From Halocatena salina (GTDB lineage Archaea; Halobacteriota; Halobacteria; Halobacteriales; Haloarculaceae), in the NCBI RefSeq assembly GCF_023115355.1, contig NZ_CP096021.1:124001-188000 (forward strand): a stretch of DNA of 64,000 nucleotides, read 5' to 3'. The position numbers and the translations under genes are program-made. Within the stretch, counting starts at the first letter, position 1; every line of letters starts with the position of its first letter. Of the stretch, positions 38,172 through 47,644 are shown piece after piece. The notes under the pieces were generated by a model. That model made no database searches. It saw only the letters and a list, made by a program, of their open reading frames with translations, and was not told the origin of the DNA.

Positions 38172-38285
38172 CTATCCTAACCCTACTATTGCTCCTCCTA
38201 CTGTCCCTGCAACGACAAGCCCTGGGCTGATCTGAAGCATCAGAAACACCACCACGGCATGGTATACAATCCCCCAGACAATCAT
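38172..38285 (-). CDS. Possible 37-aa single-helix membrane peptide
   Basis: A GGAGAG sits five bases before ATG 38285. The peptide MIVWGIVYHAVVVFLMLQIS continues with PGLVVAGTVGGAIVGLG and a stop. Almost every residue is hydrophobic with a Gly-rich second half, which is unlikely by chance in this base composition. It overlaps a longer, less convincing frame. Confidence 0.45.
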   Translation of the reverse strand: MIVWGIVYHAVVVFLMLQISPGLVVAGTVGGAIVGLG

Positions 38286-38550
38286 TTCTCTCCACGTTGT
38301 TGTTCTCGTCTCCGATACTCATCTTCGACTGTTTTGTCGAAGTTTCGTTACGCTTCACGCAACCGATTGACTTCAGTTTGGTATCGACTAGGGTACATCT
38401 AGAACCAACGTCGGGCATCGTTTACGGCTGTTGTGTGGTCGCTTTAATCCGACTAGAGCATATCTGGAATCCATAGTATACGATATGACAGAAAAGCCAC
38501 CAAAGTATAGTTCACGAAACATATACATATAACCACACGGTAACACTACT

Positions 38551-39255
38551 ATGAAGATTGATAATATCCATCTCAAGACGGCCCACCTCACCGATCTCAA
38601 GACATTCTATACTGACACCGTTGAGTGTTCACTCACGAATCTCTCCGCCAACGAATTCACCGTCCATATCGGAGCAACGGATGTGATATTTTCAGAAGTG
38701 CGTGATGGAACTGACCCATCTTATCACTTCGCGATTAACGTCCCCCAGAATCAGTTCGCTGACGCCGTCACATGGCTCTCTGACCGAGTTGAACTACTTG
38801 CAGACCCAGAAACCGGTAACCAGGAAATCTTTTTCGAGGAGTGGAACGCTCATGCAGTCTACGGACTCGATCCTGCGAACAATTTGCTCGAACTCATTGC
38901 GCGACACGATCTTTCCAACGATGTAGACCGCCCGTTTGGGAGCGACAGCTTCCAGCGGGTAAGCGAGATCGGGCTGACAGTCCCGAATGTGAGACGCGCT
39001 GTCGAGGCGATCAGCAATAACGTTGGTGTGACCCTCCGAAAGAACCATCCCGCACCGATCACTGACGATACGTCATTCGCGGCTGTTGGAGATGATCACG
39101 GATTGATTATTGTCGTAGAGGAAGGGCGAGGGTGGTTCCCTGTTCCGACCTCCAGAAACCAAGCAGCAACGGCCTATCCTGTGAGCATTGGAACCACCGA
39201 GACAACTAATGAGTATGTGTTCTCAAAGCTTCCCTACCAAATCGTTCCCTCATGA
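38551..39255 (+). CDS. VOC-superfamily (glyoxalase-like) protein
   Basis: The 234-aa protein has two beta-alpha-beta-beta-beta modules. The first is MKIDNIHLKTAHLTDLKTFY … YGLDPANNLLELIARHD; the Glu in LLELI and the N-terminal His are possible metal ligands. The second starts VSEIGLTVPNVRRAVEAISN. Members include glyoxalases, extradiol dioxygenases and bleomycin-binding proteins; the substrate is not deducible. Confidence 0.85.
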   Translation: MKIDNIHLKTAHLTDLKTFYTDTVECSLTNLSANEFTVHIGATDVIFSEVRDGTDPSYHFAINVPQNQFADAVTWLSDRVELLADPETGNQEIFFEEWNAHAVYGLDPANNLLELIARHDLSNDVDRPFGSDSFQRVSEIGLTVPNVRRAVEAISNNVGVTLRKNHPAPITDDTSFAAVGDDHGLIIVVEEGRGWFPVPTSRNQAATAYPVSIGTTETTNEYVFSKLPYQIVPS

Positions 39256-39559
39256 TGTAAGTATCCGTTTCCCCGGGAGCAACTTCAGATATATGGACAC
39301 GCCACCGCGATCACCCAAACATAGTCTGTGCTCAAAAACCTCACTGATGCTTGCGTATTTGTATACAAACATGCAACTTACCGCCGAATATCTTGTGAAA
39401 CCACCGAATTCGATACACTCAGGGAATCGTTCTAGGATCCGACGGAACCAAGTTTCATAAAATCCCTATGAAAAACATGAATCAATGAGAACCGAGCGCA
39501 ACAAAGACGGCTCATTCAACGTCTAGATGTCGCGTGTGGGGGCTCTACCCGCCACAAGC
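39256..39559. other. Short intergenic stretch
   Basis: About 300 bases between convergent genes. No supported ORF, repeat or clear terminator hairpin is seen. Confidence 0.45.
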
Positions 39560-40075
39560 TCAACTGTAGAGATCGCCTGTTTTGAACCAGTGTACCAATC
39601 GTTGATATCCGCCACCATAGACGAGTGTATAAGCGCCACCATAGCACACATCGATCAGAAGCAGCGCCCAAAGTGCAGACAGTACGATATTGTGCGTACC
39701 GATCGCGGAGTAGTGTATAATCACGTCATACAGCATATCAATTGGCAAGCAGACGATGAACATACCGTATTGTGCGACATCGAATCGTCCGAGTTGACGG
39801 AGGGATCCCGAGCGAGAGATGAACAGGAGCGTTCCAACGACCCCTCCGAGGATTGTCCCGACCATCGGCAAGATCGTCAGGAGTGCGTCTGGACCCAGGA
39901 GATATCCCCCAAGCAACGCAAAGGCTGGGTACACGGCCCAACTCACCAGAAAGAACGTCACGATCACACGGATTGCTGATCGAAATCGAGACACAGTATA
40001 TTGGCATGGATATTTGAGTAAGTATTCCTCGTTCTGCTTACAGTCACTCCGCTCTTGCGAGTTGCTAGCCTGCAT
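39560..40075 (-). CDS. Integral membrane protein, unknown function
   Basis: A 171-aa protein has four or five hydrophobic segments: VIVTFFLVSWAVYPAFALLG, LLTILPMVGTILGGVVGTLL, YGMFIVCLPIDMLYDVIIHY and LWALLLIDVCYGGAYTLVYG. I recognise no family. ATG 40075 is preferred to an in-frame start at 40129, because the added residues are polar and not family-like. Confidence 0.65.
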   Translation of the reverse strand: MQASNSQERSDCKQNEEYLLKYPCQYTVSRFRSAIRVIVTFFLVSWAVYPAFALLGGYLLGPDALLTILPMVGTILGGVVGTLLFISRSGSLRQLGRFDVAQYGMFIVCLPIDMLYDVIIHYSAIGTHNIVLSALWALLLIDVCYGGAYTLVYGGGYQRLVHWFKTGDLYS

Positions 40076-40129
40076 CTCCGCACTGTAGTGCCAAAGCAGT
40101 ACTTGCGAAACATCTCCCAGTCGTCCCAA

Positions 40130-40740
40130 ACCACTGGCTCCGTCAGGTGGTGGTACCGACTTGTATGATCAACCACCACTGAATCGGCCTGATCTGCCCG
40201 CTCACTCTCTCCATACGACATGAGTGGGGAAATTGCGTGAATATTCTTGAGAAGCACGAACTAGTCTCAGAAGCCCCTTTTCTGAGCTAGATCCACTCGG
40301 CTGTGTAGTACTTGTGGTTTCCTATCTTGTTAGTAGTGAGGTCCCTGTCGGCAAGAGCAGTCGTTTTCTGATTGACGACATATTTCACTCGAAATACGGT
40401 ATGTTGCTGTACCGATCACGTCAGGATTCGTTACCTCTTGAGTGTGTGTCTCTCTATAACTACGCAACCCTAATACTGTCGAGTTATGGGGGAAGTCAGC
40501 ACACTTCCTTTCCGAGAAAACAGACTCTGCGTTGATTTTACCCTGTCAGCACGTCCCTGCTGACAAGGGGATGAACCACGAGTACCACGCAACTGAGGTG
40601 AGTACCGATGAGTGACCACCGAAATCTTTACCGGACAGTACAGTCGAGAAGTTCCTCCGGAAGGGCAGAAAAGATCCACCCCGAGCGTGGGAATCCCGTA
40701 CTGCAGTCGTGGGAGGACGTCGATCAGATACGATTCATCT
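40130..40740. other. Intergenic region with the second dispersed palindromic repeat
   Basis: No convincing gene is present. A short plus-strand frame from ATG 40608 runs into the antisense of the P-loop ATPase gene and is probably spurious. The palindromic repeat at 40544-40585 is the only structured element noticed. Confidence 0.4.
40544..40585 (+). repeat. Dispersed palindromic repeat, copy 2
   Basis: TGTCAGCA (40544-40551) and TGCTGACA (40558-40565) form a perfect 8-bp stem around CGTCCC. They are followed by GGGGATGAACCACGAGTAC ending at 40585. This repeats the arrangement of copy 1 near 17859-17903, and AGTTCCTCCGGA follows at 40650-40661 as in copy 1. Confidence 0.6.
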
Positions 40741-41295
40741 CTACCCGAGCGAGACCGTCCGGTCGGCCCAGCCCTTTAGTATTGATAGGGCCTCCCGTTC
40801 CTGCCGCGAAACCGGGTCGTCCGTCCCCAGCTCATCGCTCTCTAAGGCGTTCAAGATGACGTACTCCGCGCGATCGCAGTAAGCCATGAGGCGTTTCGGT
40901 TCACTAGCTTCGTGCTGATAGGGGATGGTCGTGTCGTTGACAAACACTGCCCGCGGGTCCGCGGGCGCGGCATCTATAAGCTCCTGCGCTCGCTCTGCGT
41001 TGTTCCTCGCGAGCGCCACCGACTCATCTGTCGTCTTGCCCTCAGATCGGGGCGCATGGGCGTCAAGGACGCCGAGCCACGCGCCGTCGGGGACGTCCAT
41101 AAATCGATCCAGACGCCCTCCCAGAATCTCACCGCCGCGCTCGACCTCGGGCGCAAACTCCAGGACGACCATACCCTCTGGCTCGTTGTGTTCGACCCAG
41201 GTTTCAAGCGCACGGGCAGTAAGACGGGTCTTTCCCGCCTGCGAAGGACCGACGATCAGCGTCGATCCCGCGAGTGGGAATGAAACGTCCGTCAC
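40741..41295 (-). CDS. P-loop ATPase coupled to the Nramp-like transporter
   Basis: The 184-aa protein has Walker A GPSQAGKTRLT near residue 16 and a possible Walker B strand in GMVVLEFAPE or AVFVNDTTI. The GTG start at 41293-41295 overlaps the transporter stop (GTGA), so translation is coupled. No helicase or ABC signature is present. It may be a stand-alone regulatory NTPase of the transporter. Confidence 0.75.
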   Translation of the reverse strand: MTDVSFPLAGSTLIVGPSQAGKTRLTARALETWVEHNEPEGMVVLEFAPEVERGGEILGGRLDRFMDVPDGAWLGVLDAHAPRSEGKTTDESVALARNNAERAQELIDAAPADPRAVFVNDTTIPYQHEASEPKRLMAYCDRAEYVILNALESDELGTDDPVSRQEREALSILKGWADRTVSLG

Positions 41296-42617
41296 GCGAG
41301 GACCGCCTCCTCGCGGACAAACTTCGCGAACAACCCGGCCGTTGCGATGCCGAGCGCGGCTGCGAACACAAGGATCGCACCCGAGAGGAGATCGAGACCG
41401 CCCGCAACCTGTTCCCAGACGAAGTTCGCGGCTAGACCTCCCGAGACCAACAGGAGGGTCAGGCCGCCGAGGTTCGAAAACGTCGAATTGGACTCCGGGA
41501 CCACCTCGGAGTTCAGGAGGTAGAGCACGGCCGCGATGGCGAACGGCGTCCCGACAGTGCCGATCGCGAGGACAAGCGCGAGCTGGCTCAACACGGGCCC
41601 GCCGATGAACGCGCCCGGCGCGGAGAGCAGCGCGGTGGCGACCAGCAGCCAGCGATATCGGTCGTCCTCGACGGTTGTCCCCCAGCCGAGCTTGTCCGCG
41701 ACCAGAAATGGGAGGACAATGGTGTTTCCCCCGAGGGTTGAGACGGCGGCGCCCGCGAGTCCGAGGAGGAACAGCCACTTCGCGCTCTCACCGACCAGGG
41801 GACCAAGCGCGTTCGCCGCCTCAACCGTCGAAAGATCACCCGACGCGAGGACACTCGCCACCACGAGGAAGATCGAGACGCTGTAGATCCCGAAGGCAAC
41901 GAGCATGGAGGCAATGACGTCGAACGTCGCCAAGCTGTACTCCTCGCGGAGCCAGCCCCTCGTCCCCATCGTGTAGGAGTGCATCGTGATTAGCGTGATG
42001 TGCACGGCGCCGCCCAGGATACCCGCTGCGACGAGGGCACTTCCCCGCGGAAGGGAAGGTACGAGACCGGACACAGCGGCGCCCATGTCGAACGGCACGA
42101 CGAACAGTGAAGCGACGAACGTAATTACGACGCCCGTCACGAGTACCTTCGCCACAGCTTCGAGGAAGCGATAGCCCTGGGTGGCGAGCCCGGCGGCAAG
42201 GACAAGGGCCCACACGACGCCCCAAACGCGGGCATCGATTCCCGTGAGGGTCGCTGAGACAGCAGCGACGGTCTTCATAATCAGCAGCTGTGCGCTGCCA
42301 GCGGCCAGCACCACGTCGAGAACGAGCAGCCAGGCCCACGTGTCGCCGAGGTGGTCCTCGATAACGCCGACAATCCCGCGTTCTGTGAGTAAGCCCAGGC
42401 GCATCGCGAGGTACTGCGCCAGTGCGCCAGCAATCGCCGAAAGAACGACGACCCAGAAAAGCGCGTAATCGTACGAACCGCCCGCGGTGATTAGCGACCC
42501 CATCGTCGCAGGACCGGCGGCAATCGCGCCAGCCACCCACGAAGGCCCCATCTCGCGCAGGTAGGATCGGACGCTGCTCCGGTCAAGTGCCGTCACGTCG
42601 GTTCGTGTCTCGCTCAT
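41292..42617 (-). CDS. Nramp-family transporter with atypical metal-site motif
   Basis: The 441-aa protein has about eleven hydrophobic segments and overall Nramp likeness (MGPSWVAGAIAAGPATMGSL in helix 1, then SYDYALFWVVVLSAIAGALA). The metal-binding DPGN of helix 1 is replaced by AGPATM, and the helix 6 region reads ITLITMHSYTMG instead of a plain MPH motif. Transition-metal transport is therefore uncertain; relatives with changed motifs carry other cations. ATG 42617 is preferred to an in-frame Met at 42662. Confidence 0.85.
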   Translation of the reverse strand: MSETRTDVTALDRSSVRSYLREMGPSWVAGAIAAGPATMGSLITAGGSYDYALFWVVVLSAIAGALAQYLAMRLGLLTERGIVGVIEDHLGDTWAWLLVLDVVLAAGSAQLLIMKTVAAVSATLTGIDARVWGVVWALVLAAGLATQGYRFLEAVAKVLVTGVVITFVASLFVVPFDMGAAVSGLVPSLPRGSALVAAGILGGAVHITLITMHSYTMGTRGWLREEYSLATFDVIASMLVAFGIYSVSIFLVVASVLASGDLSTVEAANALGPLVGESAKWLFLLGLAGAAVSTLGGNTIVLPFLVADKLGWGTTVEDDRYRWLLVATALLSAPGAFIGGPVLSQLALVLAIGTVGTPFAIAAVLYLLNSEVVPESNSTFSNLGGLTLLLVSGGLAANFVWEQVAGGLDLLSGAILVFAAALGIATAGLFAKFVREEAVLA

Positions 42618-42870
42618 CGTTGTCCGGATTGATCCTCCCACCAATAAACGTGCTACGTTCATGAGTAGTACATTGTTGATGGAGTACTGTCTTGCAATTC
42701 ACGTCGATTGGAGCAACTCCGTATTCGATGCTGTGGGTAGCCAACACGGACGGTCATCACTGCCCGATCCCTACTGATGCCCATATCAACAATTACCTAT
42801 AGATGAGCGTTTTCCGGATTGCGAGCGCGATACGGAACAAGCAGTGCGGTTCCTTGTTGCGAACAGTGTC

Positions 42871-42996
42871 TCAACCGCGGCAGTGGCTTTCGTCACTCTC
42901 TAACTGTTCCCCGATTCCGCTCACATCGATCTCCTGGCGCAGGTCGTTCTTGTTACAGATGGCGCACTCAATCATGTCGTCCAAGTCGTTGGACAT
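42871..42996 (-). CDS. Possible short Cys-containing peptide, 41 aa
   Basis: The peptide reads MSNDLDDMIECAICNKNDLR, then QEIDVSGIGEQLESDESHCRG. A CxxC pair plus a later His-Cys hints at a small zinc-binding protein, a class abundant in haloarchaea. After the TGA the frame continues DTVRNKEPHCLFRIALAIRK, so it may also be a longer gene cut by a stop. Confidence 0.4.
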   Translation of the reverse strand: MSNDLDDMIECAICNKNDLRQEIDVSGIGEQLESDESHCRG

Positions 42997-43122
42997 AGGG
43001 AGACGTGATGTCAGCAGCAGCAAAATGGTTTGGTGCACAACCGCAGCAATGATATTTTCCCAACATTATCCGCCGGTGGACCGGAAGGATACGACTGTAC
43101 GGACTTCTACAGGACTGATAGG

Positions 43123-43557
43123 CTACTCGTCGCGGTGATCAGTGATCCACTCGCGCTTTTGCTCTCCCGCTGCGCTGATCATCGAATCGATGAGAGCGAC
43201 AAGGTCGCTGTCTTCATTGATCGAGTACAACGGAGAGTTTCCAATATTCCCGACGTGGTCGATTACGCCGTACTTATCGACCAGCGTCTCTTTGTATTTA
43301 TGCCACGTGTCGTGGCTGATTCTCGCTCGGTCATAGATATCGGTTGGTCGAAACGTGCCCTCGGGGACGCGCAGGAGCGCCAAAATGATCCGTACCTTCG
43401 ACTCCGGCGTCAGGACTTCGATCAGTGGGTGACCTTCAAACAGGGTGTCGATCTCTTCGAGGTCGTCAGCATCGAACCCCTCAATTGCCACTGTTGGGAC
43501 ATCTTCGTCGCTCAGTTCCTCAGATTCGCCCGGCTCGTCTTTTGGTACACTACTCAT
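43123..43557 (-). CDS. Winged-helix transcriptional regulator
   Basis: The 144-aa protein has an acidic N-terminus and a winged-helix domain: LTPESKVRIILALLRVPEGT, then FRPTDIYDRARISHDTWHKY and a wing ending SPLYSINEDSDLV. This is a common haloarchaeal single-domain regulator. ATG 43557 is chosen because the family-like acidic start MSSVPKDEPGE begins there; a start at 43605 is possible. Confidence 0.8.
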   Translation of the reverse strand: MSSVPKDEPGESEELSDEDVPTVAIEGFDADDLEEIDTLFEGHPLIEVLTPESKVRIILALLRVPEGTFRPTDIYDRARISHDTWHKYKETLVDKYGVIDHVGNIGNSPLYSINEDSDLVALIDSMISAAGEQKREWITDHRDE

Positions 43558-43821
43558 CTCTACCACTTCATACGAGCCTGATCGCCATATTCCTTCTGTA
43601 ATCACTGAATTTACCTTCAGATTAGACTGAAGAGCTTATATTGAGATGGTACGTAGTATGACTGTAGAGAAGTGAAATGGTAAGCACAGAGACGTCTCGA
43701 TTAGGGAGCTTCGACACCTCCAGCGATTTTGTTGTTTTCGTCGTCGGTGCGGGATAAGTCTAGAACACGAACGACATTCTGTCGAGTGATTCTTCCATCA
43801 ATAATATTTCTAGCTATTGGA

Positions 43822-44095
43822 TCAGATAAACAGCCGTATGTCTTCGGCCATGGCGCCCTCCTGTTCGGACGGGACAGACGAAGACCACTCAATTGATTCG
43901 TATCGACTTTGGTTGACTTTCGACTGCGATAACTCTCCGCTCGCGATATTTACCTCATAAATAACGTTGTACATCGAAATTTGTTCCTCAGTCCCCTTAA
44001 CAGAGAACATAATTCGCCGAACGTTCGTTTCAGAGAGATCGTATTCAGGAGCATCAAAGATTTCTTCGACAATGTTCTTCGCCGAATCGTTCCAT
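43822..44095 (-). pseudogene. Truncated hypothetical protein fragment
   Basis: The frame opens right after a stop with NDSAKNIVEEIFDAPEYDLS, continues RRIMFSVKGTEEQISMYNVI and ends AMAEDIRLFI. It reads like a genuine soluble protein, but no start codon precedes its conserved-looking beginning; the first Met is at 44010. I recognise no family; it is probably the 3' part of a lost gene. Confidence 0.4.
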
Positions 44096-44099
44096 TATC

Positions 44100-44609
44100 C
44101 GCGAGACGAGTTATCGGTCGCTGGATTCGTTTGTCAAATCAGTCATCCTCCGAAAGTCTGTAGATCCCTACTTCGGAGGATGGATTTCTGTAAATGGCCT
44201 TTTCTCACTAGAATGAGTCTAGAATTTGCCCTGTGATATCGATAGCGGGCTTCGTTCGGTATGCTATTCAGTCCACGACTCTCGGTTCAGTTTCTCTCAG
44301 CGTACTCACTAGAGCTGAAGACTTGATCTGAAGTCGGCTAGCTCGATTTGTCATGCACATCCCCGCTATTCATTCTAAACTATTTCCTCGTGTATTAAAC
44401 GAACGGCACTCTTCCTCACTCTCTCATCTCAATATCCCTTCACCAATCTGAAATAAAGTGGCTTCACCCTTCCGTGCGCGTACAGTTTGTCGTAGACGAA
44501 TCAGTCAGGTAAATGTGGCTCGCTGTTCAAGCGGTGGTAATGGCACCGGAGCAGCGTCAACGACAGGAGTCAGACACCCGTGGGCGATCGGACCGGCACG
44601 GGTATAGTA
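44100..44609. other. Gene-free stretch
   Basis: About 500 bases before the ribonucleotide-reductase-like fragment; no ORF with family character and no clear repeat. Confidence 0.4.
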
Positions 44610-44957
44610 GGCCACTCTCTGTATTCCTCGTCTCTTTTCTCGACTCATCGAGGGAATTACCTATGTCCGATCGGACGAGGGCCGTCACGTCGACTTCGGG
44701 ATGCAGAAGGTCCGTGACCTCATCCAAAACGGCGAGGTGGACCCGGATGTCGTTCAAGCGACGCTTCAGGAATTGATGGGCCGCGTGCGGGCGCGGTCCA
44801 GGCGGACGGCATGACCATCGATGCCGCTCCGCTCGTCGAGTACGCACAGGACAAAATTCCCCGACGCATCGAGATCCTCACCGAAGCTGAGGCCGAACTC
44901 CCGCCGGTAGAGGAACTCGTGAAAATTGAGGGAACCGAGGACGCGACTGCCGATTGA
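44610..44957 (+). pseudogene. Ribonucleotide-reductase beta-like (ferritin-fold) fragment, frameshifted
   Basis: The first frame reads IPRLFSRLIEGITYVRSDEG, RHVDFGMQKVRDLIQNGEVD and PDVVQATLQELM. DEGRHVDFG is the typical iron-ligand helix of R2-type proteins (Glu with His three residues on). After a frameshift near 44778 the second frame gives ADGMTIDAAPLVEYAQDKIP … PPVEELVKIEG and stops at 44957. The first two thirds of the protein, with the other iron ligands, are missing. An R2-like oxidase is an alternative family. Confidence 0.65.
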
Positions 44958-45976
44958 GTGGGCGAGATCACCGAACCTCTTCACAGGATCTGGCTCACAA
45001 AAAAGCGACTCGACGAGGTTTCGTCCGTTGAGGTTGATCAAACTCCGAGTGACGTCGTCTATTCTGAAGACTTGCTGGAGTTGCACCACTACAAGCCACA
45101 GACAGACGAGCAAGACGACGTGCCGATTCTCGTGGTCGCTGCAATTGTCAATAAATCGTATATCTTCGATCTCCAGCCTGACCGAAGCGTTATTCGACAT
45201 CCGTTAGAGGATGGTCACGACGTATACCTTCTCAAGTGGAACGAACCATCGCAGCGTGATGCAGGACTAACGTTCGGTGAGTACGTCAATCGCTACATCG
45301 ACAACTGCGTCGATGAGGTGTGCGAGCGTTCGGGACTGAGGTCGATCAACCTCCTTGGCTACTGTACGGATAGGACGATGACAGCAATGTACGCTGCACT
45401 CCACTCCGAGAAGGTGACCGCACTCGGATTGATAGCCACTCCCCCTATGTCAACGATACTGGCGATCTACTCGAACTGTGTAATGATAGGAGATGCTACG
45501 ATTCCGAACATGTCTATTACATGTTCGGAAATATGCCCTCAGAACTGCTCTATATCATTTTCACGCTGATGGACCCTGTCGATAACACAATCGGGAAATA
45601 CATTCGGCTGTATCAGAATCTGGACGATCAAGAGTTCGTAGAGAACTTTATTCGGATGGAGCGATGGTTCTCAGAGGGTATCGACGTGGCAGGTAAAACC
45701 TATATCCAACTAGTGGAAGATATATGCCAAGAAAACAAGTTGTTCACGAATGATTTCTCTCTCGAGGGTGAACACGTCGATATCACGGAGATCAATATGC
45801 CTGTGCTTCAGATCACCGGTGAGGATGACCAACTGGTTCCCCCTGAAGCGTCACACCCATTTAGTGACGTAATCGGTAGCGACGACGTGAGCACTATCGA
45901 ACACTCGACCGGTCACATCGGATTGTTGTTTTCAAGTGGTTCACACGAAGAGGTCTGGCCAGATGTAACAGAGTAG
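44958..45976 (+). pseudogene. phaC: PHA synthase subunit PhaC, frameshifted, altered lipase box
   Basis: PhaC polymerises hydroxyacyl-CoA into polyhydroxyalkanoate. Family sequence is clear: QTPSDVVYSEDLLELHHYKP, YIFDLQPDRSVIRHPLEDGH, GEYVNRYIDNCVDEVCERSG and, after a frameshift near 45446, MFGNMPSELL … EHVDITEINMPVLQITGEDD … TGHIGLLFSSGSHEEVWPDV. The active-site box, normally GYCMGGT, reads GYCTDRT. The nucleophile Cys stays, but the following Gly pair is lost. The N-terminus is short, beginning at a GTG that follows the upstream fragment. Frameshift plus damaged box make a pseudogene very likely. Confidence 0.88.
45502..45530. repeat. Perfect 12-bp inverted repeat inside the phaC pseudogene
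   Basis: TTCCGAACATGT (45502-45513), a 5-base loop CTATT, and ACATGTTCGGAA (45519-45530) form a perfect hairpin. It lies about 60 bases downstream of the inferred frameshift, where PhaC conservation is low. Confidence 0.8.
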
Positions 45977-46037
45977 TTTTATACACAATAACCAAGGTGA
46001 ATATAACGCTATTAGATATACTAAAAATAGATGTCAA

Positions 46038-46328
46038 CTATCGCTTTTTGATTATAATTTGACCCATACTCTGTACGAGTACGGTGTAACCGTAGTATGA
46101 GAACGTGATACAGCCAGCTTTGCACGCATCGTCGCTGGTAGACCCAAACACAGTATCTAGCGCCGCCGGATTGATGGAGTTCTCGAGTGGGGGCAGAGTG
46201 TCTGTATCCTCATCCTCGTATTCTGCGATAGCGTCAACGATCTTCTCGCTGACTGATTCCTCCCTAGTCCATTCGTGATGTAGGTGATGGGTGTCCCGAT
46301 CTGCTGTCTGGCTTATGACCGTGCCCAT
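46038..46328 (-). CDS. HalOD1-domain protein
   Basis: A protein of 96-106 aa ends with a HalOD1 output domain: VSEKIVDAIAEYEDEDTDTL, PPLENSINPAALDTVFGS and ITFSYYGYTVLVQSMGQIII. This small domain occurs alone or after sensor domains in haloarchaea and is thought to act in signal output. The start is uncertain between 46328 and 46358. Confidence 0.8.
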   Translation of the reverse strand: MGTVISQTADRDTHHLHHEWTREESVSEKIVDAIAEYEDEDTDTLPPLENSINPAALDTVFGSTSDDACKAGCITFSYYGYTVLVQSMGQIIIKKR

Positions 46329-46720
46329 ACAAGCAGTATCGGAGTGTCCATTAATCATTTTACATGGGTAGTAGTACCCATGTTTATAACCCGCACAGAA
46401 GAAACAGACAGTATATATCAGAGTATCGGTACCTCTGACAATGGTATGTTAAGAGCAGGGTGGGAAGGGATCTAGTGGCTCATGCTGGATGCTGGCCGGC
46501 TCAGAGGAAATACCGACTAGGTTAACTCGCGATTTGTTGAGTGCGAGCGAATCTCCGCCAGCTGGTTCAAGTAGCTATTCAGCTATATTTGATGGAAATA
46601 TCGATTCTGGATACAAAATAGTATTTTGAGTGGTTAGGTGTCAAACGGATCCAGGCCGTACACAAGTGGGTACAAAGTACCATCTCGCTGGCTTTCAATG
46701 CTATCGTTTCCTCGGCGGTA
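46329..46720. other. Intergenic stretch upstream of the HalOD1 gene
   Basis: No gene seen in about 390 bases. A GGGTAGTAGTACCC palindrome near 46366-46379, close to the HalOD1 gene start, could be a regulator site. Confidence 0.4.
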
Positions 46721-47380
46721 TCAGTTCTCGTCTCGCTCGTCTATCAGTGCTGCGGAAACGAGGTTTCGCATGCCCCGACGCAAGCGACCGCTCATTGCGG
46801 TTGACGAGAGATCGACGCTATCGGCGATTTCATTGAGCGTCTTTTCTCGTGGTTCGCTGAAGTAACCGCTCTCGAGTGCGACGATCAACGCCTTTTCTTG
46901 CTCTGGAGTGAGACCGTACGACACCTCGGCGTCGCTCCGCTGACTATCGTATATGCTGATTATTTTCATCTGTATGCCCTGTTGCTCCGCATACCTCCAA
47001 ATATTGTTGAGGGCATCTCTGTCGGGGAGTTGTAATTGTACGAGCCATCCCCTGTCTTTCGTCTTCGCTTCCGTCGTGAATCCGTTGACAGCCGTGACGA
47101 TCTCGCTGATCAATTTCGACTCAGTCGAGTATTCTATATAATAGATGCCCACGCTATCGTCCTTGCTCATGGGCTCGTAGTTATCGACCGTGGGATCCTC
47201 ATCAAGTGCATTTTCGAGCTCTTGAAAGTCTTTGTATTTGATAAGATAGGGGAATATATTGGAATTCGGATCTGTATTCACTTGGGGTATAACTCGCAAT
47301 TTAACACCATCGACTTCATTGAATGTTGGTGTCAGAGCGAGTTTCTCGTGTTCCATATGTAGTTTAGTTGTGATTGGCAT
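46721..47380 (-). CDS. Bat-type HTH transcriptional regulator
   Basis: The 219-aa protein has an N-terminal domain of about 150 residues of unknown ligand and a C-terminal Bat-type HTH: LTPEQEKALIVALESGYFSE, PREKTLNEIADSVDLSST and LRRGMRNLV. It resembles the regulator at 32255 in layout. No adjacent target gene is obvious. Confidence 0.88.
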   Translation of the reverse strand: MPITTKLHMEHEKLALTPTFNEVDGVKLRVIPQVNTDPNSNIFPYLIKYKDFQELENALDEDPTVDNYEPMSKDDSVGIYYIEYSTESKLISEIVTAVNGFTTEAKTKDRGWLVQLQLPDRDALNNIWRYAEQQGIQMKIISIYDSQRSDAEVSYGLTPEQEKALIVALESGYFSEPREKTLNEIADSVDLSSTAMSGRLRRGMRNLVSAALIDERDEN

Positions 47381-47644
47381 TGAATATATGGATTATTTAG
47401 GGCATTTCTTTTCTCTCATTACATCTCGCATATTTCTTTGACACATCTGGTTCCCTCGTGTGCCACAATTCATATCGCATTATATTTCGTGGAGGACTAT
47501 AACTGTACGCTCCAGTTATTTTCGGTTAAACTGGAGAACTATCGGATAGCTTGGTGTTCGCCTCCTCAAGCAGTGTAAGTCTGACTGCTGGTTGTCTGGC
47601 TTCCCGATATGGACGTGTTTCCAGATTCGGCAGTGAATAGCCGT
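47381..47644. other. Intergenic stretch next to a transposase remnant
   Basis: AT-rich, no ORF supported. Confidence 0.4.

Noticed and set aside
41836-42540. 234-aa Arg-rich frame inside the Nramp gene
   Set aside because: It is an out-of-frame shadow in GC-rich DNA; the Nramp frame has clear membrane segments.
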